This document shows positions 10,301-19,898 of a stretch of DNA of 64,000 nucleotides, piece by piece. This stretch comes from Candidatus Rokuibacteriota bacterium (GTDB lineage: Bacteria; Methylomirabilota; Methylomirabilia; Rokubacteriales; CSP1-6): positions 37,119-101,118 of the forward strand of contig QHTE01000050.1 of assembly GCA_003220685.1 (NCBI GenBank), read 5' to 3'. Positions within the stretch are counted from its first letter, which is position 1, and the number at the start of each line of letters is the position of its first letter. The translations under genes and the position numbers were made by a program. The notes below the pieces were generated by a model. That model saw nothing but the letters and a program-made list of their open reading frames with translations, was not told the origin of the DNA and ran no database searches.

Positions 10301-13300
10301 ATGCGCCTCGAATCCGTCTCGCTGCACGGCTTCAAGTCCTTCGCGGAAAAGTCGGTCCTCAAGGTCATGCCCGGCATCACCGCGATCGTCGGCCCGAACG
10401 GATGCGGCAAGAGCAACATCTCGGAATCGGTCCGCTGGGCGCTCGGCGAGCAGAGCGCGAAGTCGCTCCGCGGTCAGCGCATGGAAGATCTGATCTTCCA
10501 CGGCTCCGCGTCGCGCAAGCCCGTCGGCTTTGCCGAGGTCGAGCTGATCTTCAGCAACGACGGCGTGCTGTCCGTGCCGTGGACCGAGGTGGCGGTCAGC
10601 CGCCGTCTCTACCGCACGGGCGAGAGCGAATACCTCCTGAACAAGAATCCGTCGCGCCTGCGCGACATCCTCGACCTCTTCGCCGGGACCGGCGCCAACC
10701 CGCGCGCCTACTCGGTGATGGACCAGGACAAGCTCAACCACGTCCTGACCGCCAAGCCGCACGAACGGCGCGTGTTCATCGAGGAAGCCGCCGGGATCGC
10801 GCGCTACAAGCAGCAGCGCAACGAGACGGAGAGCAAGCTCGACGCGGCCCGCCTGAACCTCACGCGCGTGCGCGACGTCATGGACGAGGTGCGTCGGCAG
10901 CTGAACTCGCTCGAGCGCCAGGCGAAGAAGGCGCGGCAGTACAAGACGCTCCAGGCCGAGAAGCGGGACCTGGGGCTGGCGCTCGTCGCCGCGGACTTCG
11001 CCGGGCTCACCGGCGAGGGCGAGCGCCTCGCGAGTGAGCTCGTGCGGCTTCGCGACGGCGAGGAAGGGCTCCGCACGCGCCTGGCGGCGCTGGCGGCGCG
11101 CGAGGCTCAGGCGCGGGAATCCCTCCAGGAGAGCGAGCACCGCCTGTCGGATCTGCGCCAGGCGGTGTCGAAGGTGCAGGGCGAGCTCGAGCGGCTTCTC
11201 GAGCGCCGCGAGCAGATGGGCGTGCAGATCCGCGAGCTCGGTGAGGAGAGCCTGCGGCTCGACGAGGAGGTCCGGAGCACCGCCGAGCGCCAGGCGTCCA
11301 TCGTCGGCGAGCGCGAGAGCGTGCGGCAGGCGCTCAGTGACACCGAGCAGGTCGCGGCCGAGCGCTCGCGTGCGGCGACCGAGTTCGAGGCCGCGCTCGA
11401 GCGTCATCGCGCCGCGCTCGCGCTCGAGCGCGACCACGCGGAGGCGCTGCGCCTGGAGCAGGCGCGGCTGGCCGCCGAGCGCGTCGACCTGATGCGGAGC
11501 ACCGGCGAGCTGCGCGAGCGCGAGATCCAGCTGGGCCGCCGCGCCGAGCGGCTCGCCACCGAGCTCGCCCAGGCGCAGGCGGAGGCCGAGCGCCTCGCGG
11601 GAGAGCGCGGCTCCCTGGCGGCCGCACGCGATCGGGCGGCGGCCGAGCTGGTGACCCTCGAGGAGCAGCGCAAGCGGCTCCAGGAGCAGGAAGCCACCGC
11701 GGAGCGCCGTCTGACCGAGGCCGAGACGCAGCTCGCCGACGCGCGCGTCGAGCTGGCGGCTCGGCGCTCGAGCTTCGAGGCGCTGTCCGAGCTCGAGCAC
11801 GCGCGTGAGGGCTACGGCGCGGGCGTGCGCGCGGTGTTCGCGGAAGGCCGGCGCGACGAGCTCTCCGGCATCGTCGGGACCGTCGCCGACCTGCTCGAGG
11901 TGCCGCCGGGGATGGAGCGCGCCATCGAGGCGGTGCTGGGCGAGCGGCTGCAATGGGTCGTGGTGGAGCAGTTCGCGCACGCGCGCGCGGCGGTGGCCTA
12001 TCTGCACGATCACGCGCTCGGCTCGGCGACGTTTCTGCCGCTCGAGCACCTGCCGGCGCCGTCCGAGCCGGGCCCGGCCGAGGACGGGGTGCGCTGGGTT
12101 GCCCGCCACGTCGGCGCGGCCGTCCCGAGCCTCGTCCATCATCTGCTGGGGCAGGTCGCCGTCGTCGAGCATCTGGACGAGGCGGAGCGGCTCTGGCGCC
12201 GTAACGGCGTGGTCGCGACGTACGTCACGCCGGGCGGCGAGGTTCTCGGCCCGACCGGCCGGCTCCACGGCGGCGGGTCGCGGGCGGCGAGCGAGACGGA
12301 GCACTCGCTCCTGGCCCGCAAGCGGCAGCTGCGCGAGCTGGAGGCGGAGGTCGAGCGGCTCGCCGCGGTCGTCGAGACGGGCCAGAGCGAGATCGCGACG
12401 CTCGGAGCCGAGTTCGCGACGCTTCGGGAGCAGATCGGCGAGCTCTCGCGCGCCGTGCAGGCGCGCCAGGCCGAGCGTCTCGCGGGCGACAAGGACGTCG
12501 AGCGGGCGGGGCAGGAGCACGCGCGCGTGCAGCGACACGTCGAGACGGTCGAGGCGGAGTCGCGCCAGGTCGCGCGCGAGGCGGACGAGACAACCGCGAC
12601 CCTGGCGCGGCTCAGCCAGCGCATCGCGGTCGCGCGAGACGCCGAGGGCGCGCTCGAGGCCGCGGTCGCCCGGGTGCGGGACGCGATCGAGAGCGCCCAG
12701 TCGGACGAGACCGCGCTCGGCGCCGAGCTGACGGCGTGTCGGGTCGATCTCGCCTCGGTGACCGAGCGGGTCGATGCCCTCGGGCGCGAGCTGTCGCGCC
12801 TCGACGAGATCGAGCGCGATCTGACGGAGCGTCTGGCCCAGGCGGGCCAGCGACGGACGCAGCTGGTCGAGCGCCGCGCGTGGCTCGCCGAGGAGCGCGA
12901 CCGGACCGACGCCGCCGCCCGCGAGGTCGCCGTCGAGCGCGATCGCACCGATGCCGAGGCGCGGCGCGCGGCCGAGCACCACGAGGCGCTCGCCACCGAG
13001 CTGCGCGCCGTCGAGCACGAGTCGCGCGGCGCCGAGAGCGAGCTCGGGCGCTTGGTGGCCTCCGCGCACGAGATCGACATTCGCGCCACCGAGTGCCGCG
13101 TGCGGCGCGAGGAGCTCGGGCAGGAAGCGTGGCGCGTCTACGGCGTGGACGCCCAGACGCTGCTCGCGCACCACGATCCCGCGCGCGAGCTGGCGACGGT
13201 TCGCGAGCGCGTGGCCGAGCTCGAGGAGCGGCTCGTCGCGATCGGCCCCGTGAACCTGGTCGCCGACGACGAATACCGCGAGCTCGACGAGCGGCTGACC

Positions 13301-13849
13301 TTCTTGAGAACCCAGCACGACGATCTGACCGCGTCGATCAAGGATCTCGAGAAGGCCCTGCGGGGAATGACGCGCACGGCGCAGGAACGCTTCGTCCAGG
13401 CGTTCGAGGAGATCAACGGTCACTTCAGCCGGATCTTCGAGCGCCTCTTCGAGGGCGGCCGCGCCGAGCTCAGGCTCGTGGAAGCCGAGGAAGGGGCCGA
13501 TCCGCTCGAGACGGGGGTGGAGCTGATGGCGCAGCCCCGCGGCAAGCGCCTGCAGGCCGTCACCTTGCTGTCCGGCGGCGAGCGGGCGCTCACGGGCCTG
13601 GCCCTCCTCTTCGCCATCTTCTATTTCCGCCCGAGCCCCTTCTGCGTCCTCGACGAGGTCGACGCGCCGCTCGACGACGCGAACATTCATCGTTTCCTCC
13701 GTGTTCTCAGGGAATTGACCGGCCAGACCCAATTCCTGGTCATCACCCACAACCGCAAGACCATGGAGGCGGCTGACGTCCTGTACGGCGTCACCATGGA
13801 GGAGCCCGGTCTCTCCACGCTGGTCTCGGTCAACCTGAACGCTCAGTAA
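10301..13849 (+). CDS. smc: Chromosome segregation ATPase SMC
   Basis: Full-length SMC of 1182 residues. The head is split: Walker A GPNGCGKS at 31-38 and, at the C-terminus, signature LSGGERALTGLALL (about 1090) and Walker B CVLDEVDAPLDD (about 1115). Long Glu/Arg/Leu coiled coils flank a hinge at roughly 505-650 (EGYGAGVRAVFAEG onward). I chose the ATG at 10301 because family members begin MxLxxxxLxGFKSF; a GTG at 10286 would add five residues. Its partners ScpA and ScpB are encoded at 50.6-52.0 kb. It condenses and segregates chromosomes. Confidence 0.96.
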   Translation: MRLESVSLHGFKSFAEKSVLKVMPGITAIVGPNGCGKSNISESVRWALGEQSAKSLRGQRMEDLIFHGSASRKPVGFAEVELIFSNDGVLSVPWTEVAVSRRLYRTGESEYLLNKNPSRLRDILDLFAGTGANPRAYSVMDQDKLNHVLTAKPHERRVFIEEAAGIARYKQQRNETESKLDAARLNLTRVRDVMDEVRRQLNSLERQAKKARQYKTLQAEKRDLGLALVAADFAGLTGEGERLASELVRLRDGEEGLRTRLAALAAREAQARESLQESEHRLSDLRQAVSKVQGELERLLERREQMGVQIRELGEESLRLDEEVRSTAERQASIVGERESVRQALSDTEQVAAERSRAATEFEAALERHRAALALERDHAEALRLEQARLAAERVDLMRSTGELREREIQLGRRAERLATELAQAQAEAERLAGERGSLAAARDRAAAELVTLEEQRKRLQEQEATAERRLTEAETQLADARVELAARRSSFEALSELEHAREGYGAGVRAVFAEGRRDELSGIVGTVADLLEVPPGMERAIEAVLGERLQWVVVEQFAHARAAVAYLHDHALGSATFLPLEHLPAPSEPGPAEDGVRWVARHVGAAVPSLVHHLLGQVAVVEHLDEAERLWRRNGVVATYVTPGGEVLGPTGRLHGGGSRAASETEHSLLARKRQLRELEAEVERLAAVVETGQSEIATLGAEFATLREQIGELSRAVQARQAERLAGDKDVERAGQEHARVQRHVETVEAESRQVAREADETTATLARLSQRIAVARDAEGALEAAVARVRDAIESAQSDETALGAELTACRVDLASVTERVDALGRELSRLDEIERDLTERLAQAGQRRTQLVERRAWLAEERDRTDAAAREVAVERDRTDAEARRAAEHHEALATELRAVEHESRGAESELGRLVASAHEIDIRATECRVRREELGQEAWRVYGVDAQTLLAHHDPARELATVRERVAELEERLVAIGPVNLVADDEYRELDERLTFLRTQHDDLTASIKDLEKALRGMTRTAQERFVQAFEEINGHFSRIFERLFEGGRAELRLVEAEEGADPLETGVELMAQPRGKRLQAVTLLSGGERALTGLALLFAIFYFRPSPFCVLDEVDAPLDDANIHRFLRVLRELTGQTQFLVITHNRKTMEAADVLYGVTMEEPGLSTLVSVNLNAQ

Positions 13850-13891
13850 CAAGGTGGTGAAGAAGCCGGCCGGATACGCTACGCTCGAAGT

Positions 13892-15070
13892 ATGTCGAGC
13901 GTCGGCGCGTACTTGCGCGGGCTGCGCCAGAAGCAGGGGATGTCGATCGACGAGCTCTCGCGGGCGACTCGCGTGCTCCACCACTACCTGGAGGCGCTCG
14001 AGACGGACAACATCGGCTCGCTTCCGGCGCCCGTCTTCACGAAAGGGTTCATCCGCGCGTACTGTCAGGCCATCGGCGTCGCCGCCGAGGAGGCGCTGAG
14101 GCTCTACGATCGAATCGGCGTGCCCGCTCCGAACGTGGCGAAGGTCCCGGTCGGTGCGGTTCGCGCCGCTGTTTCGGAGATCCAGCGCCGCCAGATCGTT
14201 CACGAGCCCGACTACCTGCCCACGACCCCACCGGGGCCCTCGCCGCAGGGCGAGCCGCGCGACAAGCGCGCGCGGGGCACTCTGTTGGTCAGCTTCATAC
14301 TGCTTCTGGTTCTCGGCGTGGCCTTCTTCGCCGTCACCCTGGTGCTCCAATCGGGACGACAAGGGGACGACGAGCCGAGCGCGCGGGTTGCGCTTCCGCC
14401 GTTCCCGGGCGCGGCCGATGCTCCGGCCGAGTCGCCGGTGCCAGCTTCGGCGCCCGCCGCTGCGCCTGCCGAGAGTCCGGTGCCGCAACCTGCGGGGGTG
14501 AACCAGCTCGCGAAGCAGTCGTCGGGCGCGGCCCCGAGCGCCTCGGTCACGCCGAGCGCGCCGGCGCCGGGCGCCTCGCCGACACCCGGTGCCCGGGCCA
14601 CGGCCAGCGCCCCGGCGATGCCCATCGCGCCTGCCGCGCCGAGAGTTGCTGCCGCGCCGAGATCCTCGGCGCCACCGGCGGCCGCCCCCACGCCGAACGC
14701 GGCGACCGCGCCGACGACCGCCACCGCCCCGAACCCGGCAACTGCGGTGCCGGCTGCGCCGGCGCTTCCGGCCGCGTCGTCCGCGCCCGTCACCGCGCCC
14801 CCGAGCGCGCGCGGGCTGGGCTTGCCGTATCGGCTCATCGCACGAACGACCGAGACGACGTGGATGCGTGTCCGGACCGAGGACGGCCGGACCAGCGAGG
14901 AAACGATCCCCGCGAATGAGATCCGCGAGTGGATCTCGAACGGCCCGTTCGTCATCACGATCGGCAACGCGGGTGGAGTGAGCCTCGAGCTCAACGGCCG
15001 GCCCATCCCCCGGCTCGGCGCCAGCGGCTCGGTCATCACGCGATTGGTCCTGCCCTCGGACAACCCGTGA
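13892..15070 (+). CDS. RodZ-like helix-turn-helix membrane protein
   Basis: A 392-residue protein with the RodZ layout. An N-terminal HTH domain (about 1-75) reads GAYLRGLRQKQGMSIDELSR and VFTKGFIRAYCQAIG. A cytoplasmic linker follows, then one transmembrane helix near 129-155, then an unusually long Ala/Pro-rich linker (about 165-305) and a C-terminal periplasmic DUF4115-type domain (about 310-390). RodZ proteins bind MreB and link it to cell-wall elongation, but no mreB is near. Such HTH proteins often precede ftsY or rimO in related genomes. The low-complexity linker probably spans the periplasm and is likely disordered. Confidence 0.83.
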   Translation: MSSVGAYLRGLRQKQGMSIDELSRATRVLHHYLEALETDNIGSLPAPVFTKGFIRAYCQAIGVAAEEALRLYDRIGVPAPNVAKVPVGAVRAAVSEIQRRQIVHEPDYLPTTPPGPSPQGEPRDKRARGTLLVSFILLLVLGVAFFAVTLVLQSGRQGDDEPSARVALPPFPGAADAPAESPVPASAPAAAPAESPVPQPAGVNQLAKQSSGAAPSASVTPSAPAPGASPTPGARATASAPAMPIAPAAPRVAAAPRSSAPPAAAPTPNAATAPTTATAPNPATAVPAAPALPAASSAPVTAPPSARGLGLPYRLIARTTETTWMRVRTEDGRTSEETIPANEIREWISNGPFVITIGNAGGVSLELNGRPIPRLGASGSVITRLVLPSDNP

Positions 15071-15993
15071 AGTTTCTCTCCGCAGTGGGTGAGCGTCTCC
15101 GCGATGGGCTCCGCCGGTCGCAGGAGTACCTCGCCGGTAGTCTCGGCACCGTTCTGGACACCGATCGGCCCGTCGACGACGCGCTGCTCGAGGAGCTGGA
15201 GGAGCTGCTGATCGCGGCGGATCTCGGCGCCCCGCTCGCCGCCGATTTCGTCAACCGCGCGCGGGAAGAAGTCATGTTCGGTACCGTGACCCGCGCGAGC
15301 CAGCTCCGCCCCCTGTTCCGTCGCTTCCTCCTCGAGACCCTGGCGCCGGCGACGCAGTCGCTCAACCTCGAGCAGCATCCGGCGGTCGTCCTGCTCCTGG
15401 GCGTCAACGGCTCGGGCAAGACCACGACCGCGGCCAAGCTGGCGGCCTCGCTCAAGGCCTCCGGGAAGCGCGTGATCCTCGCGGCGGCGGATACGTTCCG
15501 CGCCGCGGCGATCGAGCAGCTCGAGCGCTGGGGCGAGCGCATCGAGGTCGAGGTGATCCGGCAAGCCGCGGGCTCCGATCCCGGCGCCGTCGTGTTCGAC
15601 GCGGTCAAGGCCGCCACCGCCCGCGACCTGGACGTGCTGATCGTCGATACCGCGGGGCGACTGCACACCAAGACGAACCTCATGGACGAGCTGGCGAAGC
15701 TGCGTCGCGTGATCGAGCGGCAGCTGCCCGGCGCTCCGCACGAGACGCTCATGGTCCTCGACGCGCCGACGGGTCAGAACGGATTCGCGCAGGCCCGGAT
15801 CTTTCACGAGGCGATCGGCCTCACCGGTGTCTGCCTGACCAAGCTCGACGGCACGGCCAAGGGCGGGATCGTCGTGCGCATCGTTCGCGAGCTCAAAGTG
15901 CCCGTCAAGCTGATCGGCCTGGGCGAGCGTCTCGAAGACCTCCAGCCGTTCGAGCCGCAGGCGTTCGTGGACGCGCTCGTGGCCGAAGCGTGA
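15067..15993 (+). CDS. ftsY: Signal recognition particle receptor FtsY
   Basis: SRP GTPase receptor, 308 residues, close to the minimal NG form with almost no acidic A domain. The GTG start overlaps the previous stop. A helical N domain (about 1-100) is followed by the G domain: Walker A GVNGSGKTTTAAKL (112 on), DTAGRLHTKTNLMDEL (about 194) and TKLDGTAKGG (about 258). DAPTGQNGFAQA identifies FtsY rather than Ffh, and the M domain is absent. It docks ribosome-SRP complexes at the inner membrane. It is translationally coupled to ribD. Confidence 0.96.
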   Translation: MKFLSAVGERLRDGLRRSQEYLAGSLGTVLDTDRPVDDALLEELEELLIAADLGAPLAADFVNRAREEVMFGTVTRASQLRPLFRRFLLETLAPATQSLNLEQHPAVVLLLGVNGSGKTTTAAKLAASLKASGKRVILAAADTFRAAAIEQLERWGERIEVEVIRQAAGSDPGAVVFDAVKAATARDLDVLIVDTAGRLHTKTNLMDELAKLRRVIERQLPGAPHETLMVLDAPTGQNGFAQARIFHEAIGLTGVCLTKLDGTAKGGIVVRIVRELKVPVKLIGLGERLEDLQPFEPQAFVDALVAEA

Positions 15994-17111
15994 CCGAAGG
16001 GGACACAGCCGAGCGCTTCATGCGGCGGGCGCTCGAGCTGGCCGAGCGCGGCCGCGGGCTCACCTCGCCGAACCCGATGGTTGGCGCAGTGGTCGTATCA
16101 CAAGGCGACGTCGTCGGGGAAGGATTCCACGCCAGAGCCGGCGGCCCCCACGCCGAAATCGAAGCCCTGCGGGCGGCCGGCGCGCGCGCGCGGGCCGCGA
16201 CCCTCTACGTGACGCTCGAGCCGTGCGCGCATCACGGACGGACTCCGCCCTGCGCGTCGGCGCTGATCGAGGCCGGCGTGGCGCGCGTCGTCGCAGCGGT
16301 CGCCGATCCCAACCCGCTCGTCTCGGGAGGTGGCTTCGCCCAGCTCCGCGCCGCGGGGATCGAGGTCGTCGTCGGTCCAGGGGCCGTGGAGGCCGAGCGC
16401 CAGAACCGGGTGTTCCTCACCGCGATGCGGGAGCGGCGACCGCACGTCACGCTGAAGGCCGCGATGACTCTCGACGGCAAGATCGCCGACCTGCACGGCG
16501 CCTCGCGCTGGATCACCGGAGAGCTGGCCCGCCAGCGCGCGCACCGGCTTCGGAGCGAATCGGACGCGATCGTGGTGGGTATCGGGACGGTGCTGCGCGA
16601 CGACCCCGAGCTCACGGTGCGCCTGGGGCCGCCCTGGCCTCGGGAGCCGCTTCGCGTCGTGCTCGACACCGGCGCTCGAACTCCCGTCGGGGCTCGCCTC
16701 ATCCGCGCGGGTCGGCCGAGCTGCGCCGTGATCGCCGTCGGCGCCGACGCTCCGCAGAAGCGCCGCGAAGCGCTCGCCCTGACGGGCGCCACGATCGTGA
16801 CCTGCCGGACGCGGGACGGCCGCGTCGATCTGGGCGCGCTCCTGACGGAGCTGTTCGCTCGGGAGGTGCGCGCGGTGCTCGTCGAGGGCGGCGGCGACGT
16901 CCACGGCGCCTTCCTCGACGCCGGCCTGGTCGATCGCGTGGCGATGTTCGCGGCTCCGCTGCTGATCGGCGGACGGGGCGCGACCCCGGTCGTCGGGGGC
17001 GCGGGCCGCGAGCTCAAGAGCGCGATCCGGCTCGGCGGTCTCACGACGACGCCGCTCGGCGACGACCTCCTCGTCGAGGCCGACGTCGTCCGCGGCCCGC
17101 GGAGCGTCTGA
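15990..17111 (+). CDS. ribD: Bifunctional riboflavin deaminase/reductase RibD
   Basis: 373 residues, standard RibD size. The N-terminal cytidine-deaminase-like domain has the zinc site HAEIEAL (His55, Glu57) and PCAHHGRTPPC (about 78-88). The C-terminal reductase domain starts near 148 with VTLKAAMTLDGKIA and contains VLVEGGGDVHG. It performs the second and third steps of riboflavin synthesis. The GTG start overlaps ftsY by 4 bases, so no space exists for an FMN riboswitch. Confidence 0.96.
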   Translation: MTEGDTAERFMRRALELAERGRGLTSPNPMVGAVVVSQGDVVGEGFHARAGGPHAEIEALRAAGARARAATLYVTLEPCAHHGRTPPCASALIEAGVARVVAAVADPNPLVSGGGFAQLRAAGIEVVVGPGAVEAERQNRVFLTAMRERRPHVTLKAAMTLDGKIADLHGASRWITGELARQRAHRLRSESDAIVVGIGTVLRDDPELTVRLGPPWPREPLRVVLDTGARTPVGARLIRAGRPSCAVIAVGADAPQKRREALALTGATIVTCRTRDGRVDLGALLTELFAREVRAVLVEGGGDVHGAFLDAGLVDRVAMFAAPLLIGGRGATPVVGGAGRELKSAIRLGGLTTTPLGDDLLVEADVVRGPRSV

Positions 17112-17713
17112 TGTTCACGGGGATCGTCGAGGAAGTCGGCTCGATCCGCGCGATCGAGCAGAGCCCGAAGCTCGCGCGCCTCGAGATCGAGGCCCGGGTG
17201 ACTGTCGACGGGGTCGACGTCGGTGGCAGCGTCGCGGTGAACGGCGTGTGCCTGACGGTGATCGAGCGCCGGTCCACCGGCTTCGTCTTCGAGCTCGGTC
17301 CGGAAACGCTCTCCCGCACGGCGCTCCGCTACCTGGCCCCCGGCGACTCCGTCAACCTCGAACGGCCCCTTCGTTTCGGCGGCGCCCTGGGCGGCCACCT
17401 GGTCCTGGGGCACGTCGACGGTGTGGGAACCGTGGACACCGTAACCCGTGTAGAATCGACGGCGCGGGTGCGGGTCACGCTGCCGAGCCGCGACCTCGAG
17501 CCGCTCCTGATACCCCAGGGGTCGGTCGCCGTGGACGGCGTCAGCCTCACGTTGGCCGTGCTGGGCGATCGGAGCTTCGAGGTCATGTTGATCCCGCACA
17601 CGCTGGCGGTGACGACACTTGGACGGCTGCGGCCGGGCCAGGTGACGAACATCGAAGCGGATGTGATCGGTAAGTATGTGGTGCGCGCGCTGGCGCTGAG
17701 GGGGACGACATGA
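17111..17713 (+). CDS. ribE: Riboflavin synthase alpha chain
   Basis: 200-residue riboflavin synthase. It begins with the invariant [11 protein letters not shown] and has two homologous lumazine-binding barrels (about 1-97 and 98-190). Each carries a VxVxGVxLT motif: [10 protein letters not shown] in the first and [10 protein letters not shown] in the second. It dismutates two lumazines to riboflavin, the last step. The start is the ATG in the TGATG overlap with ribD, and the end overlaps ribBA by 4 bases. Confidence 0.96.
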   Translation: MFTGIVEEVGSIRAIEQSPKLARLEIEARVTVDGVDVGGSVAVNGVCLTVIERRSTGFVFELGPETLSRTALRYLAPGDSVNLERPLRFGGALGGHLVLGHVDGVGTVDTVTRVESTARVRVTLPSRDLEPLLIPQGSVAVDGVSLTLAVLGDRSFEVMLIPHTLAVTTLGRLRPGQVTNIEADVIGKYVVRALALRGTT

Positions 17714-18921
17714 CCGGGTTTTCGACCATCGAGGAGGGCATCGAGGAGATCCGTCAGGGGCGCATCCTTCTCGTCGTGGACGACGAGGACCGCGAGAACG
17801 AAGGCGACCTGGTGATGGCGGCCGACCGCGTGACGCCGGAGGCCGTGAACTTCATGGCCAAGTACGGCCGCGGCCTGATCTGCGTGCCGCTGCTCGGCGA
17901 GCGCCTGGACGACCTGAAGATCTCGATGATGGTCTCCGACAACACGGCCCCCATGGGGACCGCGTTCACCGTCACCGTGGACGCCCGCCGGGGTGTCACC
18001 ACCGGCACCTCCGCCTACGACCGCGCCGTCACCATCCGCACGCTCGTCGACCCGCTCATGCGCGCCGACGACCTGACGCGTCCGGGTCACATTCTGCCCC
18101 TGCGGGCGATGGGAGGCGGCGTCCTGCGGCGTGCCGGCCACACGGAGGCCGCGATCGACCTCGCGCGCCTGGCCGGCTGCTACCCCGCCGGGGTCATCTG
18201 CGAAGTCCTGGACGAGGAGGGCGGGATGGCGCGCGTGCCGCAGCTGACCGCGCTCGCCGCCGCGCACGGCCTCAAGATGATCACGATCCGCGACCTCATC
18301 GAGTACCGTATTCACAAGGAAAAGCTGGTCCGGCGGATCGCCACCACCAAGCTTCCGACCGACTTCGGCGAGTTCACCGCGATCGCGTACGACACCACGG
18401 TCGACAGCCGCGTGCCGCTGGCGCTGGTGATGGGCTCGGTGTCGGGGGACTCGCCCGTGCTCGTGCGCGTCCACTCCGAGTGCCTCACGGGCGACGTCTT
18501 CCACTCGCGCCGGTGCGACTGCGGGCTCCAGCTCGACAAGGCGCTGCAGCGGATCCAGGCGGAGGGCCGCGGCGTGTTCGTCTACATGCGGCAGGAGGGG
18601 CGGGGGATCGGACTCCTCAACAAGATGCGCGCGTACGAGCTGCAAGATCAGGGGAAGGACACGGTCGAGGCCAACGTCGCCCTGGGCTTCCACGCCGACC
18701 TCCGCGATTACGGCATCGGCGCGCAGATCCTGGTGGACCTCGGGGTCAAGAACCTGAAGCTCCTGACCAATAACCCGAAGAAGATCGTCGGCCTCGAAGG
18801 GTATGGCCTGCACATCGCCGAGCGCGTCCCGATCGAGATCCCGGCGACCGAGACGAACCGGAAGTACCTCAGCACGAAGCGCGACAAGCTCGGGCACCTC
18901 CTCTCGTCGCTGCCAGACTGA
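17710..18921 (+). CDS. ribBA: Bifunctional DHBP synthase / GTP cyclohydrolase II
   Basis: 403 residues in two domains. RibB (about 1-205) shows [15 protein letters not shown] at 24-38. RibA (about 210-403) shows the zinc ligands Cys258, Cys269 and Cys271 in [15 protein letters not shown], then RQEGRGIGL. It supplies both entry substrates of the pathway, from ribulose 5-phosphate and GTP. All key residues are present, so both activities are expected. Confidence 0.96.
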   Translation: MTGFSTIEEGIEEIRQGRILLVVDDEDRENEGDLVMAADRVTPEAVNFMAKYGRGLICVPLLGERLDDLKISMMVSDNTAPMGTAFTVTVDARRGVTTGTSAYDRAVTIRTLVDPLMRADDLTRPGHILPLRAMGGGVLRRAGHTEAAIDLARLAGCYPAGVICEVLDEEGGMARVPQLTALAAAHGLKMITIRDLIEYRIHKEKLVRRIATTKLPTDFGEFTAIAYDTTVDSRVPLALVMGSVSGDSPVLVRVHSECLTGDVFHSRRCDCGLQLDKALQRIQAEGRGVFVYMRQEGRGIGLLNKMRAYELQDQGKDTVEANVALGFHADLRDYGIGAQILVDLGVKNLKLLTNNPKKIVGLEGYGLHIAERVPIEIPATETNRKYLSTKRDKLGHLLSSLPD

Positions 18922-18922
18922 T

Positions 18923-19453
18923 ATGGCTGGTCGCGCCCCGAAGTATCGCCGGTCGACCGGGAGTACCGGTGCGTTCAGGTTCGCGATCGTCGCGGCCCGC
19001 TTCAACGAGCGCATCACCCAGCGGCTCGTCGCCGGCGCGCTGCAAGCCTTGCGGGCCGCCCGTCTCGGCGCCGACGCGATCGAGGTCCACTGGGTACCCG
19101 GCTCCTTCGAGCTCGCGCAAGCGGCGAGCCACCTGGCGACGAGCGGACGCTACTCGGGCATCGTGTGCGTCGGGGTCGTGATCCGGGGCCAGACTCCGCA
19201 CTTCGAGCACATCGCGCGCGAGGCCGCCGCGGGAATCCGCCACGTCGCGCTCACCACGGGCGTGCCGACGACGTTCGGCGTCATCACGGCGCTGACGGAG
19301 GAGCAGGCGTGGGCGCGCGCGGGCGGGGACGTGGGCAACCGGGGCGAAGAGGCGGCCGAGGCGGCCCTGCAGATGGCCGAGTGGATCCGCCAGTTGGGCG
19401 ATCATCGGGCGGGGCGGACCCCCGCGCGTTCGGGACATGTCCGACGCCGATAA
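18923..19453 (+). CDS. ribH: 6,7-dimethyl-8-ribityllumazine synthase
   Basis: 176 residues; the core matches lumazine synthase. FNERIT near the N-terminus, WVPGSFELA (57-65), VIRGQTPHFEH with the catalytic-type His93, GVPTTFGVIT, and GGDVGNRGEEAAEAAL. A basic C-terminal tail of about 18 residues overlaps the nusB start by 17 bases and is probably a by-product of that overlap. It condenses the RibD and RibB products. Start ATG 18923, one base after the ribBA stop. Confidence 0.95.
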   Translation: MAGRAPKYRRSTGSTGAFRFAIVAARFNERITQRLVAGALQALRAARLGADAIEVHWVPGSFELAQAASHLATSGRYSGIVCVGVVIRGQTPHFEHIAREAAAGIRHVALTTGVPTTFGVITALTEEQAWARAGGDVGNRGEEAAEAALQMAEWIRQLGDHRAGRTPARSGHVRRR

Positions 19454-19889
19454 GCCGGTGGGCCGTCGCTCCGTGGGCAAGCGCCGGAAGGCCCGCGAAG
19501 TTGCGCTCCAGTTCCTGTACCAGCTCGACCTCAACGGCGACGACGACCCGAGCCCTCACGACGAGGAGTTCTGGGCGCGCCACCCGGTCGACGACGACAC
19601 GCGCGCGTTCGCCGACGCGCTCGTCCACGGCGCGAAGACGAACCAGGCGAAGATCGACCACGCCATCACGCAGTTCGCGGAACATTGGGATCTCGAGCGG
19701 ATGGCCGTCGTGGACCGCAACATCCTCCGGCTCGCGGTCTACGAACTCCTGTACACGGCGGACGTGCCCCCGAAGGTCGCGATCAACGAGGCCATCGAGA
19801 TCGCCAAGAAGTTCGGCACCAAGGAGTCAAGCCGGTTCATCAACGGCCTGCTCGATCGTATCCACAAAGAACTCCGCCCGACGTTCTGA
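19437..19889 (+). CDS. nusB: Transcription antitermination factor NusB
   Basis: 150-residue all-helical NusB. Diagnostic pieces are RRKAREVALQFLYQLDL at the start and DRNILRLAVYELLY, then VAINEAIEIAKKFG and SSRFINGLLDRI at the end. It acts with NusE (S10) at boxA in rRNA operons. The ribH-nusB pair is a classic neighbourhood. The N-terminus overlaps ribH. Confidence 0.96.
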   Translation: MSDADKPVGRRSVGKRRKAREVALQFLYQLDLNGDDDPSPHDEEFWARHPVDDDTRAFADALVHGAKTNQAKIDHAITQFAEHWDLERMAVVDRNILRLAVYELLYTADVPPKVAINEAIEIAKKFGTKESSRFINGLLDRIHKELRPTF

Positions 19890-19898
19890 GCCTGCCCC

